Below are positions 1 to 11,525 of a stretch of 64,000 nucleotides of DNA, in pieces. Position 1 is the stretch's first letter, and the number at the start of each line of letters is the position of its first letter. Made by a program: the position numbers and the translations under genes. The notes under the pieces were generated by a model. The model made no database searches and was not told the origin of the DNA. It worked only from the letters and a program-made list of their open reading frames with translations. This DNA is from Cannabis sativa (taxonomy: Eukaryota > Streptophyta > Magnoliopsida > Rosales > Cannabaceae), in assembly GCF_029168945.1 (NCBI RefSeq), contig NC_083603.1, forward strand, positions 9,114,001 through 9,178,000, given 5' to 3'.

Positions 1-189
1 AGTCATTAAACTTTTGTAAAGTGTTTTGTAATCGGGATCCCGAGTATTTTTGTATAAATATTTTATGAGTTTAATTAAAAAGAAAAAATTTTAATTATTC
101 ACGATTTCGATAAACCTCGTTGATTAGCAACGAGCTGCACAGTATGTTTAAAAATCACGTAATACGCCTATGCTAGTTAGGGTGTTACA
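1..189 (+). mobile_element. 3' end of a plus-strand Tekay/Del-like LTR (element C)
   Basis: The stretch ends in GGGTGTTACA. Read in reverse complement it matches the start of the LTR at 59887 closely by eye, including the CTAACTA.CATAGGCGTATTACG block, the CTCGTTGCTAATCAACGAGG block and the CTCGGGATCCCGATTA block. It is therefore the terminal part of an LTR of the same family as element B, in the opposite orientation. At 190 the sequence switches abruptly to the middle of element A's LTR (equivalent to 7470), so this is an insertion boundary. The rest of element C, either a solo LTR or a whole element, lies left of the window. The target-site duplication cannot be checked from one side. Confidence 0.85.
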
Positions 190-1642
190 GTCATGGCATT
201 TCAAATACTGATAATCACATAGAGCTCGAAAAGAGCTTTCCAACGGTATAAAGAACGTCCCAAACGGAGTCCCGAGTCAAAAGTTATGGCCAAAACAAAA
301 TTCAGCATTTCCCGATGAACTCCAACCGGAATTCCGGATGGAGCAGCCCTGAACCAACCGGAATTCCGGTTGTCTGGGCAAAGAACACGAAATTTCTCAA
401 TCTTTAAACCCCCAAAACTCACTGAAATCATCCCCAAACATTTCCAAACTTTCCAGAGCATCAATATATGTCATAATAAACATATTCCACAACTTAAACA
501 CAACAATTGCACTAAAAATCAAAAAGTGCCATTAAAGCACCAAGCTTGCTTTTCACAACAAAATTCACAATTAATCCACTTACAACAGCTAGCAAATATT
601 ATAGGGTCTAAAACACATATTTATGCATCAAAATCCAACAATAAACCCCATAATTTCAGATTGCACAATAATCAAAATCATGCCTTAAACTCCAAAACTT
701 CAAGCTCTAAACTTGAGCTTCAAACCAACATCTTTCCAATATTTTCCAGCAGCTCAAGTCCAAATAAAACATGTATTTTCAACCTAGAAAATACCCTAAA
801 ATCTTACTCCAAGCTCAACAAACATAAGTCCCAACCAAATCATGCAATTTCACCAAGATTAAACACCAAACTTAACAACATGCATACACAAGAACACATC
901 AACTATACATGCTATTAAACCATAAAATTCAGCAAGGAAAATCAACTAGAAACTCAATTAAAAACTGTACAGACTACCTCAAGACTAAGCAAGAATAATC
1001 CCCACAATCAAGCTCCAAAAATTAGCTCCAATTCACACCAATTTTCTTCAAATTCAACTTGAAATAACAAGAGGGTTTGGGAGAGAGAGGGGGTCGGTTA
1101 AGAGGAAAGCAAAACCAGAAAATTATATTTCATTTCATCAAAAAATAAATTTTAATCAAACATAATAATTAGGGATGAAATGACCAAAATGCCCTTAGGG
1201 CTTAAATACCCACATACACTCTCACAAGGGTAAAATAGTCATTCAATACTCAATTAATTTCAAATAAATTTCAGATTATCATTTATCAAATAAAATGCCA
1301 AATAATCAATCCAATTAACATTTCGGGCCCGAACCCAGTTTGGCCCGAAATTCCTTGTTGTTACTATACCGCGCTAACTTGTTAGAACACACCTGAAAAG
1401 ACAACACAGACATACTATATAATAATACAGTTCTATTAAGCACGTAATTAAATTAATTTCATCATTTTACCCTTCTCGGGTCATAATTACCAAAATGCCC
1501 CTGGCTCACCAACGGGGTCTTTAATATATTAAAATTCATATAAAATCACATATATTGAACTATATAATAATATAATTCCTCAATTATACATAATTATCTA
1601 GTTAGGGTTTTGCTAATCCATTTCTTAATTCTGGGTATTACA
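190..1642 (-). repeat. 3' LTR of element A, truncated by element C
   Basis: Matches 7470-8943 throughout and ends in the LTR terminus GGGTATTACA at 1642. The outer part of the LTR (equivalent to 6526-7469) is absent because element C begins there. Compared with the 5' LTR it lacks a stretch of about 21 bp after ACCAAGCTTG near 545; the 5' LTR has a short inverted copy there (around 7826-7850), which suggests a hairpin-mediated gain or loss. The plus-strand reading frame at 370-918 lies in this LTR and in part in its twin, has no protein character, and is taken as chance. Confidence 0.9.
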
Positions 1643-1660
1643 ATTACCCCCTCCTTATAG
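1643..1660 (-). other. Polypurine tract of element A
   Basis: On the minus strand the bases directly before the 3' LTR read CTATAAGGAGGGGGTAAT, a purine-rich tract followed at once by the LTR start TGTAATACCC. This is where plus-strand DNA synthesis is primed in LTR retrotransposons. It confirms the element's orientation. Confidence 0.8.
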
Positions 1661-1677
1661 AAATTTCGTCTCGAAAT

Positions 1678-2850
1678 TTACCTGAACAACTCCGGATAAT
1701 TCTGCTGCATATCCGTCTCGAGTTCCCAGGTTGCCTCTTCTACTTTACTGTTCCTCCACAGTACTTTCACCAGTGCCACTGTCTTGCTTCTCAAGACTTT
1801 TTCTCTTCTATCAAGTATCTGCACTGGTTGTTCCTCGTATGACAAGTCCGGTTGAAGTTCCAATGCTTCATAACTTACTACTTAGGACGAGTCTGAGACT
1901 TATTTCCGAAGCATTGAAACATGAAACACATTATGTACAGCTGCCAGCGCTGGGGGCATAGCCAACTTGTACGCTACTTGCCCTATCATCTCAAGGATTT
2001 CAAAAGGTCCAATGAACCTCGAGCTAAGCTTTCCTTTCTTCCCAAAGCGTTTAATGCCTTTCATCGGAGATATTCGGAGAAATACCATGTCCCCGACCCG
2101 AAAATCAATATCTCGACGCTTTGGGTCAGCATAACTCTTCTGCCTACTCTGAGTTGCGAGCATTCGCGCTCTAATCTTATCAACTGCCTCACTTGTTTTC
2201 TGAACAGCTTTGGGACCCAAGAACTTTCTTTCACCCACTTCATCCCAGTGAATAGGTGATCTACATTTTCTTCCATATAAAAGTTCATAAGGAGCCATCC
2301 CGATTGTTGCCTGATAGCTGTTATTATAAGAAAACTCGATCAGGGGAAGGTACTTTACCCATGATCCCTCAAAGTCAAGCACACATGCCCGTAGCATGTC
2401 CTCTAAAATCTGAATGGTCCTCTTGGATTGCCCATCCGTCTGAGGATTAAAAGCTGTGATGAACTTTAACTGAGTTCCCATAGCTCGATGTAGACTTTCC
2501 CAGAATTTTGATGTAAACTTCGGATCTCTATCCGACACAATGGACTTTGGGACACCATGCAGACGAACAATTTCTCTTACATACAACTCAGCATACTGGT
2601 CAATGGAGACATTTGTCCCGTGGTTCTAGGCATACCTACCACGAAGTCCATAGTTATATCTTCCCATTTCCATTCTGGTATTTTCAGTGGTTGCAGCAAC
2701 CCTGCAGGTCGCTGGTGCTCAGCTTTCACTTGCTGACACGTAAGGCACTTTGCAACATACTCAGCGATGTCATTCTTCATGCCTGGCCACCAAAACATGG
2801 CTTTCAGGTCTTGGTACATCTTTGTTGACCCTGGATGAATTGAATAAGGA
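1678..2850 (-). pseudogene. Element A integrase core and chromodomain-like C-terminus (broken)
   Basis: The minus strand encodes the integrase HHCC region ([20 protein letters not shown]), the first catalytic Asp (TMDFVVGMP), the second (SDRDPKFTSKFW), and the C-terminal region ending [15 protein letters not shown] chromodomain-like tail follows (VKVLWRNSKVEEATWELE), stopping at 1678. The D-35-E glutamate is replaced: DGQSKRTIQ has Lys, codon AAG at 2424-2422, where element B has Glu. A deletion of roughly 70 bp after PRTTG near 2617, judged against element B, removes about 23 residues and shifts the frame. A further break lies near 1864-1900. The enzyme would insert element cDNA into the genome, with the chromodomain tail guiding it to chromatin. 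This copy cannot work. Confidence 0.9.
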
Positions 2851-4516
2851 GTCGTGTGAGATTCATCCATGATCTCTTTCTTAATGTTCTCATCCGTGGG
2901 CACACAAATTCGATTCCCAAATGTCAACATTCCCGTTTCATCTATTGAGAAGTCACTAGCCTTCCCAGCCGAAACCCTAGCTCGGGTTTTTATCAATTCT
3001 GAATCTTGCTTTTCTACTTCTTTAATTCTCTCTAAAAGAGTGGATTGCAGGGTAATATTAGCCAATTGCTCCACAACCAACTCAATCTGAGCTCGAGTCA
3101 TTTCATTTGCTAACTGTCGGGAAATTTGCTTCATAGTACTCAACTGACTCTGACCTTTTCTACTCAAAGCGTCAACAACCACATTGGCCTTACCAGGATA
3201 ATAAAGGATCTCACAATCATAATCCTTCACCAACTCTAGCCAACGTCTTTGTCTCATATTCAAGTCCTTCTGGGTGAAGAAGTATTTCAGACTTTTATGA
3301 TCAGTGTATATCTCACATTTCTCGCCATAGAGGTAATGCCGCCAAATCTTTAGCGCAAATACCACAGCTGCGAGTTCTAAATCGTGAGTAGGGTACCTCT
3401 GCTCATACTCCTTTAACTGCCGAGAAGCATAAGCTATTACCCTCCCAGCCTGCATAAGCACACAGCCGAGACCCTGTCTCGAGGCATCACAATATACCAC
3501 AAACTTTTCCTTATCTGAAGGAAGAGTTAGTACAGGAGCGGTAATCAAGCGTTGCTGTAACTCCAGGAAACTTTTCTCACACTGATCAGTCCAAACAAAC
3601 TTCTGGTTCTTTCGGGTCAGCTCCGTTAAGGGTACATCAATCTTTGAAAAACCCTCAACGAACCAACGATAATAACCAGCCAAACCCAGAAAACTTCTTA
3701 CCTCTGTAGTTGACTTCAGTACTGGCCAATCCCGAACAGCTTCAATTTTGACCGGATCCACCATGATCCCATCTTTATCCACTATGTGCCCCAGAAGTGA
3801 GACACGAGATAACCAGAATTCACACTTTTTGAACTTAGCATAAAGCTTGTGATCCCGTAATCTTTGCAAAACTGCTCTGAGATGCAACTCATGCTCTGCT
3901 TCTGTCTCAGATACACCAAAATGTCGTCAATAAACACAATCACGAACCTATCAAGGTAATCCTTAAACACCCAGTTCATCAAATCCATGAATGCCGCCGG
4001 GGCATTAGTGAGTCCAAAAGACATCACAAGAAATTCATAGTGTCCACACCGAGTACGAAACGCAGTTTTCGGGATATCTTCCTCTCGAATTCTCAGCTGA
4101 TGATAGCCTGAGCGAAGATCGATCTTGGAAAAGACCGTCTTCCCCTTTAGTTGATCAAACAGATCATCAATTCGAGGTAAAGGATACTTGTTCTTAATGG
4201 TAAGCTTCTTCAACTCCCGGTAATCAATACACATTCGCAGAGTTCCGCCTTTCTTCTTCACAAACAAAACCGGAGCACCCCAAGGTGAGTAGCTCGGTCT
4301 AATGAATCCCAGATTCAGTAACTCTTGCAATTGTATCTTCAATTCCTTCAACTCAGCTGGAGCCATTCGGTACGGTGCTTTAGACACTGGATCCACTCCC
4401 GGAGCCAATTCAATAACAAATTCAATCTCCCGGACAGGTGGCAATCCCGGCAAATCCTCTAGAAAGACATCAAGGAACTCGCATACCAATATCATATCCT
4501 CCGGCCCTGATGTCAC
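2851..4516 (-). pseudogene. Element A reverse transcriptase and RNase H (broken)
   Basis: The RT part starts with the chromovirus lead-in [17 protein letters not shown] near 4450. It includes [18 protein letters not shown], the fingers and palm segment [13 protein letters not shown], and the active site FIDDILVY near 3920-3945, so the catalytic Asp pair is kept. A frame change follows just after the active site (between 3782 and 3890). The RNase H part carries [35 protein letters not shown] and [14 protein letters not shown], then the connection to integrase through [16 protein letters not shown]. It would copy element RNA into DNA in the virus-like particle. Homologous domains in element B differ at scattered positions. 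Confidence 0.9.
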
Positions 4517-4689
4517 ATGTTAGCTAGTGTCCACTACAGTAACTATGAACCCTAGACAACCCCTACCCATCAGGTCTTTAGCTTTCAACAGTGATATTCT
4601 CGGTATGCGTGCCCCTTGAACTTTACCCACGAACACCGCTGGGTTAGCACTATTGGGCTCAAACACCACCATCTTTCGTTTGGAGTCAA

Positions 4690-4983
4690 TCATCGCTCCA
4701 TACTTAAAAAATCCATTCCCAGGATTATGTCAAAATCAGATAATTGCAACTCAATTAGATTGGCGGTCAACTCACAACCGTCAATCCAAAAAGACAAGGA
4801 CTGAATCCACCTTGTGGACACTATTAGGTCTCCCGAGGGTAACAGGGTTCCAAACCCCGAAGCATAAATATCACACGGCTTATGTAAACTTTCTATCACT
4901 CTACCTGATACATAAGAATGGGTAGCTCCGGAATCAAATAATATAGTATATGCACAACCATTAATAGACAACTGACCTGTCAC
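4690..4983 (-). pseudogene. Element A aspartic protease
   Basis: The minus-strand frame contains LFDSGATHSYVS, the retropepsin active-site motif (D-S-G-A), followed by a flap-like stretch and IILGMDFLSM, the second conserved hydrophobic-G-M-D-F-L motif. It sits between the gag zinc knuckle and RT as expected for Ty3/gypsy, where it cleaves the polyprotein. Stops on both sides (near 4984 and between 4516 and 4690) separate it from gag and RT. Confidence 0.85.
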
Positions 4984-5055
4984 AACTGACGGACTAGCAT
5001 CAGCGTCTGCCTGAGTTATAGTAAAAAGTCGCCCCTGGTTCTGAGCAACATTCTT

Positions 5056-6194
5056 CTAAGGCTCTTCTCTCTTGGCTTGGGGACAATCTCTGATAAAGTG
5101 GCCCACCATGCCACACTGGAAACATGCCTTGGTTCGACACTCACCAGGATGATGCTTCTTGCATTTAGGGCACTCGGGATATGACCGGAATGAGGACCCG
5201 CGACCTTGACGGCCACCTCTGTTTCCCCGAAACTTTCTATTTCCCCCTGAAGCTCTGGGAGCCGCAGCCTTCCGTTTGTGCTTAGGGTTGCCACTCTCGG
5301 TCCCCTTACTGACATTACCACAAGCAGGAGGGTTTGATGCCATGGTGGCATCCTTTGCAGCCAGCTCCTTCATTACTTGCTGCTCGGCCTCCTCAGCAAT
5401 TAAGGCCAAGTCTAACACTCTCTTATACAGAGTGTCATGTGCTGTGGTAATCTTCAAGTCCCGACTGATCGTAGCATTTAGTCCTCGAACATATTTCTAC
5501 TTTCTGGTGAAATCTGTAGGCACCAGATCACCAGCAAATTTAGATAACCGATCGAATTCCAGAGTATATTCGGCCACAGACATTTTCCCCTGAGTCAACT
5601 TCACAAAATCTTCTTGGTGTGAAGTCCTCACTGCAATGTTATAAAACTTTTCTTCAAAAAGTTTCTTGAACTCTTCCCATGTCATCACAGTGACATCTCA
5701 AGTCTGATTCAATATGTCCCACCAGACGCGAGCATTATCTTGAAACATAAAGGTCGCACAATTCACCCTCTCTGTTCCCGTCACCCCCATATTATCGAGG
5801 ATACGGGTAACAGTGCTCATCCATTGATCGACCTTAATAATATCAATGCCTCCCAGAAAAGCCGGAGGTTGCAGCTTCACAAACCGCTCAAACACAGAGT
5901 TCCGGTGCGACATAATATACCCTTGGTTACCCACCACTGGCACAGGAGCTGGTGGTAATCTTGATTAACTGGGGCAGCTTGTTGCCTTAAACGTTGCAAC
6001 TCTTCCTCTTGACGAAGTATGACACTTCGCATTTCATGAAACATCTGCTGCCAGTCAACAGGAGGATTAGCATTAACGGCCCCCGCATTATCCCCCAGAT
6101 TTGGCGGAGGTGGAGGCGGTGCTGGTGGATCGGTTCGGGTAGCCCCGGGCTTTACTTGCTCGCCCTGTGGTTTGGATGATTGCGGAGGGTCCAT
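5056..6194 (-). pseudogene. Element A gag (broken)
   Basis: The likely start is ATG at 6194-6192 (MDPPQSSKPQGEQ), preceded by a leader of about 320 bp after the PBS; an earlier in-frame ATG at 6245 has no gag character. The capsid region continues over three frames: RFVKLQPPAFLGG and DNARVWWDILNQT (5698-5943), then MMTWEEFKKLFEEKFYN (5497-5688), then the nucleocapsid part with the zinc knuckle CFQCGMVGHFIRDC near 5070-5130. In-frame stops and frameshifts near 5945, 5692 and 5490 break it. The protein would package element RNA. Confidence 0.88.
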
Positions 6195-6510
6195 TACTAG
6201 TACCCCTGTAATCAACAACCCCAGCGAGTTAAGCACCGATACCACACTTACGCACTTATTGCCTTAAACCCTAACTCATCTATTTACCGCATACATATTT
6301 ACATAAACAATTAGCATTTATAGCATGGCATCACATAACACATACATACTCTAGATGCTTGCATACTGCCTAAAATGGAAAGCGGTAAACAGATGATCAC
6401 ACATACAGTCAAGTATTTACTCTCAATACTTACTGCACCATGAGTCGAGCCTATCTCTGACGACGAATGTACATGTTCGGCCGGTCTACAGGAAGTTTAA
6501 AAACCTTGGC

Positions 6511-6522
6511 GCTCTGATACCA
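6511..6522 (-). other. Primer-binding site, initiator tRNA-Met
   Basis: On the minus strand the sequence is TGGTATCAGAGC, the usual plant PBS complementary to the 3' end of initiator methionine tRNA. It lies 3 bp inside the 5' LTR and fixes the orientation of element A. Confidence 0.93.
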
Positions 6523-6525
6523 AAT

Positions 6526-8943
6526 TCTAACGTCCTAAATAATTAGGCACGCTAACCAAAATGCTTATGAAACCCTAATCCCCTAATCGGGATTACTAAT
6601 TAAAATAGCGCAGAATTTAAACTTTTAAACAGACTGAAAATAAACTTGTAATATATTTAAACTTTTCAAAATAGTTGGAATCTTAAAAATATTTACAAAC
6701 TTATTATAAGTTCTTTCTTACTAGCCGACCTAAGCGGCAAAACAGAATACAAAAGTCAACACTATTAAACCCATAACCCGCTTGGTCTATAGTGGCATGA
6801 ACATGTACATTCTTCGCCCTGCTCCTGAAACTCATGGCTGATCAGCTAATGCCTTACCCTATTCTGCACAGTAGAGCACCCGTGAGCCAAGCCCAGCAAG
6901 ACAGTATAAATTATAACAAATATAATATGCTCATTCACATATGTCTGTATAGCACAGACCTAATCATTATCTCATCATGCCAATTTATGTCGACGTGGCG
7001 TAGACCTATGTGTTGCGCTCACACATCCAATTAAATCAACATGACGTAGACCCACGTGTTACTCTCACACGTCTAAATACATTAAGGCCTTAGAAGTGGT
7101 TCATCTCGGTTATGAGTACCGAGTCCAACCTGATTATGCCTTGAGCGCATAATCCCTAAATCTCATTTCAATTAACATGGCATGGCATTTATACACATAT
7201 ATCACTAGGGTAATAACCCTAGGCTATTAGACCGTTCCTATTAGGGTAATAACCCTAATCTCAGTTACTAAACATTCATGCACATCATTCTCAATATAAG
7301 CGCCACTGCGTATACTCTACGTGCTAATCACTGTCTTACCTGATGTCCTGCAATAGTAGAGATTCCAAATCCCCGGGTGCTCCTGACCAGGTGCCGGTAA
7401 TCCTAGTCACACACAATTCAGGATTTTCACAAATAGGGTTAACCCCTGATTTCACATTCATAAATAAATTCATGGCATTTCAAATACAATAATCACATAG
7501 AGCTCGAAAAGAGCTTTCCAACGGTATAAAGAACGTCACAAACGGAGTCCCGGGTCAAAAGTTATGGCCAAAACAAAATTCAACATTTCCCCATGAACTC
7601 CAACTGGAATTTCGGATGGAGCAGCCCTGAACCAACCAGAATTCTGGTTGTCTGGGCAGAGAACACGAAATTTCTCAATCTTTAAACCCCCAAAACTCAC
7701 TCAAATCATCCCCAAAAACATTCCCAAACTTTCCAGAGCATCAATATATGTCATAATAAACATATTCCACAACTTAAACAGAACAATTGCACTAAAAATC
7801 AAAAAGTGCCATTAAAGCACCAAGCTTGAGTTCCATGAACTCAAGCTTGCTTTTCACAACCAAATTCACAATTAATCCACTGACAGCAGCTAGCAAATAT
7901 TATAGGGTCTAAAACACATATTTATGCATCAAAATCCAACAATAAACCCCATAATTTCAGATTGCACAATAATCAAAATCATGCCTTAAACTTCAAAACT
8001 TCAAGCTCTAAACTTGAGCTTCAAACAAACATCTTTCCAATATTTTCCAACAGCTCAAGACCAAATAAAACATGTATTTTCAACCTAGAAAATACCCTAA
8101 AATCTTACTCCAAGCTCAACAAACATAAGTCCCAACCAAATCATGCAATTTCACCAAGATTAAACACCAAACTTAACAACATGCATACACAAGAACACAT
8201 TAAATATACATGCTATTAAACCATAAATTCAGCAAGGAAAATCAATTAGAAACTCAATTAAAAACCGTAGAGACTACCTCAAGACTAAGCAAGAATAATC
8301 CCCACAATCAAGCTCCAAAAATTAGCTCCAATTCACACCAATTTTTTTTCAAATTCAACTTGAAATAACAAGAGGGTTTGGGAGAGAGAGGGGGTCGGCT
8401 AAGAGGAAAGCAAAACAAGAAAATTGCATTTTATTTCATCAAAAAATCAATTTTAATCAAACATAATAATTATGAGTGAAATGACCAAAATGCCCTTAGG
8501 GCTTAAATACCCACATACACTCTCACAAGGGTAAAATAGTCATTCAATACTCAATTAATTTCAAATAAATTTCAGATTATCATTTATCAAATAAAATGCC
8601 AAATAATCAATCCAATTTACATTTCGATCTTGAACCCAGTTCGGCCCGAAATTCCCAGTTGTTACTATACCGCGCTAACCTGTCAGAACACACCTGAAAA
8701 GACGACACAGGCATACTATATAATAATATAGTTCTATTAAGCACGTAATTAAATTAATTTCATCATTTTACCCTTCTCGGGTCATAATTACTAAAATGCC
8801 CCAGGCTCACCAACGGGGTCTTTAATATATTAAAATTCATATAAAATCACATATATTGAACTATATAATAATATAATTCCTCAATTATACATAATTATCT
8901 AGTTAGGGTTTTGCTAATCCATTTCTTAATTCCGGGTATTACA
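6526..8943 (-). repeat. 5' LTR of element A, complete
   Basis: About 2.4 kb between the PBS side and the terminus GGGTATTACA at 8943. From 7470 it matches the 3' LTR (190-1642); the part 6526-7469 has no partner in the window. The PBS-proximal terminus reads TCTAACGTCC where TGTAAC... would be expected, so the terminal dinucleotide is mutated or the border is off by a base or two. It includes a short CT-poor, GATTATG-containing promoter-like stretch but no element-specific signal that I can assign. Confidence 0.88.
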
Positions 8944-10405
8944 CCATCGGCCAAGCAAGACAACCCACCCAATCATCAAACACCTCCTTCTCAACTGCCT
9001 TAGAAATAATACAACCGAAGAAGAGATGATGATGATTCTCCTCTTCTTCACTACAGATAGGGCAATTGGTAGTATCAAGCTCTATATATGGAATCTAGTG
9101 AACTTATCCCTTGTAAGAAGATGGCCTTGAACCACCTGCCAAAGAATAAATCTACGCTTGGGCAGAGAAACATTACACCAAACAGCTGTGTAATACATGT
9201 CAGCATCATGTTGAATTAGCCCATTATAGAGCCTAGAAGCAAGAAACTTACCTCTTCGAACAGCAGCAAGTAAATTAAACTTGTTGAATTTCTTCCTGAG
9301 TTGGCAAATTTTCCCCCAATACCAACTAACATCCCCCTTCAACTCATACTCCCAAAACTCAGCTCCCTTCATATAGATGTTATTTATCCATTTAACCCAA
9401 AGAATGTCATGCTTATCCATGATAGCCCAAATAAATTTTCCAAGAATAAATCTATTCCAATTAGGACCACTTTTGAACCCAAGGCCTCCATAAGATTTAG
9501 GGAGACACACCTTGTCCAATGAAGCCACATGAATCTTGCTTTTTTCTCCCTTAATCCCCTATAAGAAACCCTTGCAAAGTCGCTCAACTTCCTTGATTAT
9601 ACTCTGAGGAAGAAAGCCCCAAGAGCACGGAGTGGATGAGTTGAATTCGACAAGCATAAGAGAGATGCCTAGTGGCCCAAGTAACCAGCCTCATTTTAAT
9701 TTTCTTAAGAATAGCATCACACTCTTCTCGACTCCCCTTGGTTGGCCTTAACGGGACCCCAAGGTATCTAAGAGGGAAAGGCCCCTCAACAAATTGCATC
9801 ATGTCCAAAATTTCAGCTTTATCATTAGAGGAGACACCTCCAAAATAAATCTGGGACTTAGACTTGTTAGGAAATAAACCTGTAACCTCCGAGAAGCTCT
9901 GCAAGGCAACTTTAAGGTGATGAACAACAATAGGAGAGCCTTTGCTAAAAATGATCAAATCATCCACAAAATAAACGATAACCAACTTGAGACTCTTGCA
10001 CATAGGATGAAATCTAAAAGATTTTTTAGTGGTCTCCAATATTAGCCTTCTTGTGAGATATTCCTTCATGAGCACAAAGTACAAGAGAGGCGACATCAGA
10101 TCCCCTTGCCGAAGCCCCTTTTTCCCCTTGAAGCTACCTTGAAGTCTTCCATTCATCATGATTGTATATGAAGTGCCCTTCAAGCACATCATGATCCACT
10201 TAACAAACTTGGAGGGAAAGTTTAATCCTACAAGTAAGTTATCAACAAAATCCCAATCCACAGTATCATAGGCTTTACTTAAGTCAATTTTGAAAGCACA
10301 CCTAGAAGAGACAATCTTCCTACCATAATTCTTAATCAAACCTTGAAAGATTAAGATATTATGAGCAATAGATCTATTCTTGATAAACGCCCCCTGATTT
10401 TGGTG
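8944..10405 (-). pseudogene. Fragment of a LINE (L1-type) ORF2: RT and zf-RVT
   Basis: The minus strand gives, in order, NQGAFIKNRSIAHNILI (10320-10402), CAFKIDLSKAYDTVDWDF (RT motif A), GLRQGDLMSPLL (motif B) and IVYFVDDLIIFSKG (motif C; Ala of FADD replaced by Val). Downstream are YLGVPLRPTKGSREEC, then SYGGLGFKSG and ILWQVVQGHLLTRDKF (zf-RVT region). A frame change near 9550-9600 and a TAG near 9082 break it; beyond the TAG another frame continues with NCPICSEEEENHHHLFFGC up to 8944. Coding sequence therefore runs right into element A's LTR, so element A seems to have inserted into this LINE and the missing 3' part should lie left of the window. No endonuclease half or poly-A is present. 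Confidence 0.9.
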
Positions 10406-11520
10406 AATAATTAAAATTTCTGAACTTTACACTTTCTATATTTGTGTGTGAAGAAGGTTTTTTTCTTGAATAATGGAGAAATACAGGGATAATAGTGCAC
10501 AATTGGTCGTATAATATCCCACAAATACAAGTATAATATAATACTTTTTTTTTTGTTTTTCGTTTTTTTTTTGAGAAATTTTATTTACACCCCAAATTTT
10601 TTTAAAGATACCTCTATTTTAATAATTTTTATTTTATATAAAATTGATATCTTTAATTGTACTAAATTTTTTTTATATATATAACTTTTTTCTTCTAATC
10701 CATACTCTTAAATAATATACCTATCAAACAAAATTAAATTATATTTTAAATATTATGACAAAAGAATTAAAATAAAAAATTAAATGAAATTTTCTTAAAA
10801 AAAATAAAAAAAAATATATACATGAGTTAGAAAAAATTATGAAATGGAAATCCAAATATTTTCTAAAAACTTGTTCTATAAACCTGTTTTCACTTTTTAA
10901 TTTTTTAATTGAGAATTTAAATTTTAAAAATTTTGAAAACATAAAAAAATTACTTTCAATATTTATTTGGACTCTGGTCCAAACTTGTACCTTCACTCAT
11001 GGACCCCGCTCCAACCCCAAACCAGATTTCAGACCCGACTTAAATAAAATTAAAAATTAAAATGAAATTAAAATTTACAAAAAACACTTTCTATTATGTT
11101 TTTAAAATTGAAAATAAAAATGGTTATAGATTATATTTTTATTTTTCAAAAATAAATTTTTAAAAACAAAAATTTCAGTTTTATTTTTATGATTAAAAAA
11201 ATTTAAAAACAAATTCCCTTAATCTATTATTTTTGATTTAGTTGTATACACATGAAAAAATTCAAAATTTTAGAATATTAGACCACTTTCTTTCCTTTTT
11301 ATTCCATTTATTAGTTATTTTTACATAATCTTAACCAAACATCAAAATAATAATGAATCATCATCTTACAAAACATTATTTGTAGATATACTAACACAGT
11401 AGCTTACAACAAATAGTCTCTTTCAAAAAAAAAAAAAAAAATACTTACAAATAGTAAATCAATCTCCAACAAATGTTGGTAAATAATATTGTATTCTTAG
11501 TGATTAAGAGATCACTCTTA
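10406..11520. other. AT-rich intergenic DNA, no gene seen
   Basis: Strongly AT-biased with long A and T runs and short frames of low complexity. I see no protein similarity, no RNA gene and no clear transposon ends. It separates the LINE fragment from the 3' end of the P450 pseudogene. Confidence 0.6.
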
Positions 11521-11525
11521 CAAAT

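Larger units (their letters stand above)
190..8943 (-). mobile_element. Element A: Ty3/gypsy chromovirus, Tekay/Del-like, non-functional
   Basis: A minus-strand LTR retrotransposon: truncated 3' LTR (190-1642), PPT (1643-1660), gag-pol (1678-6194), initiator-Met PBS (6511-6522), 5' LTR (6526-8943). Gene order protease, RT, RNase H, integrase, chromodomain plus LTRs of about 2.4 kb fit the Tekay/Del chromovirus clade; the clade name is inferred from the chromodomain-like C-terminus and LTR length. The two LTRs differ by about nine substitutions plus a small indel in the roughly 210 bp compared by eye (191-400 versus 7470-7680), so insertion is not very recent. On its right the element abuts a LINE coding region, into which it appears to have inserted. 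Its left LTR is cut by element C. Confidence 0.9.

Noticed and set aside
370..918. Long plus-strand open frame of 182 codons, with a shorter twin at 7962-8219
   Set aside because: It lies inside the LTR of a minus-strand element, has no domain, is Asn/Lys/Ser-rich through base composition, and is shortened in the other LTR.
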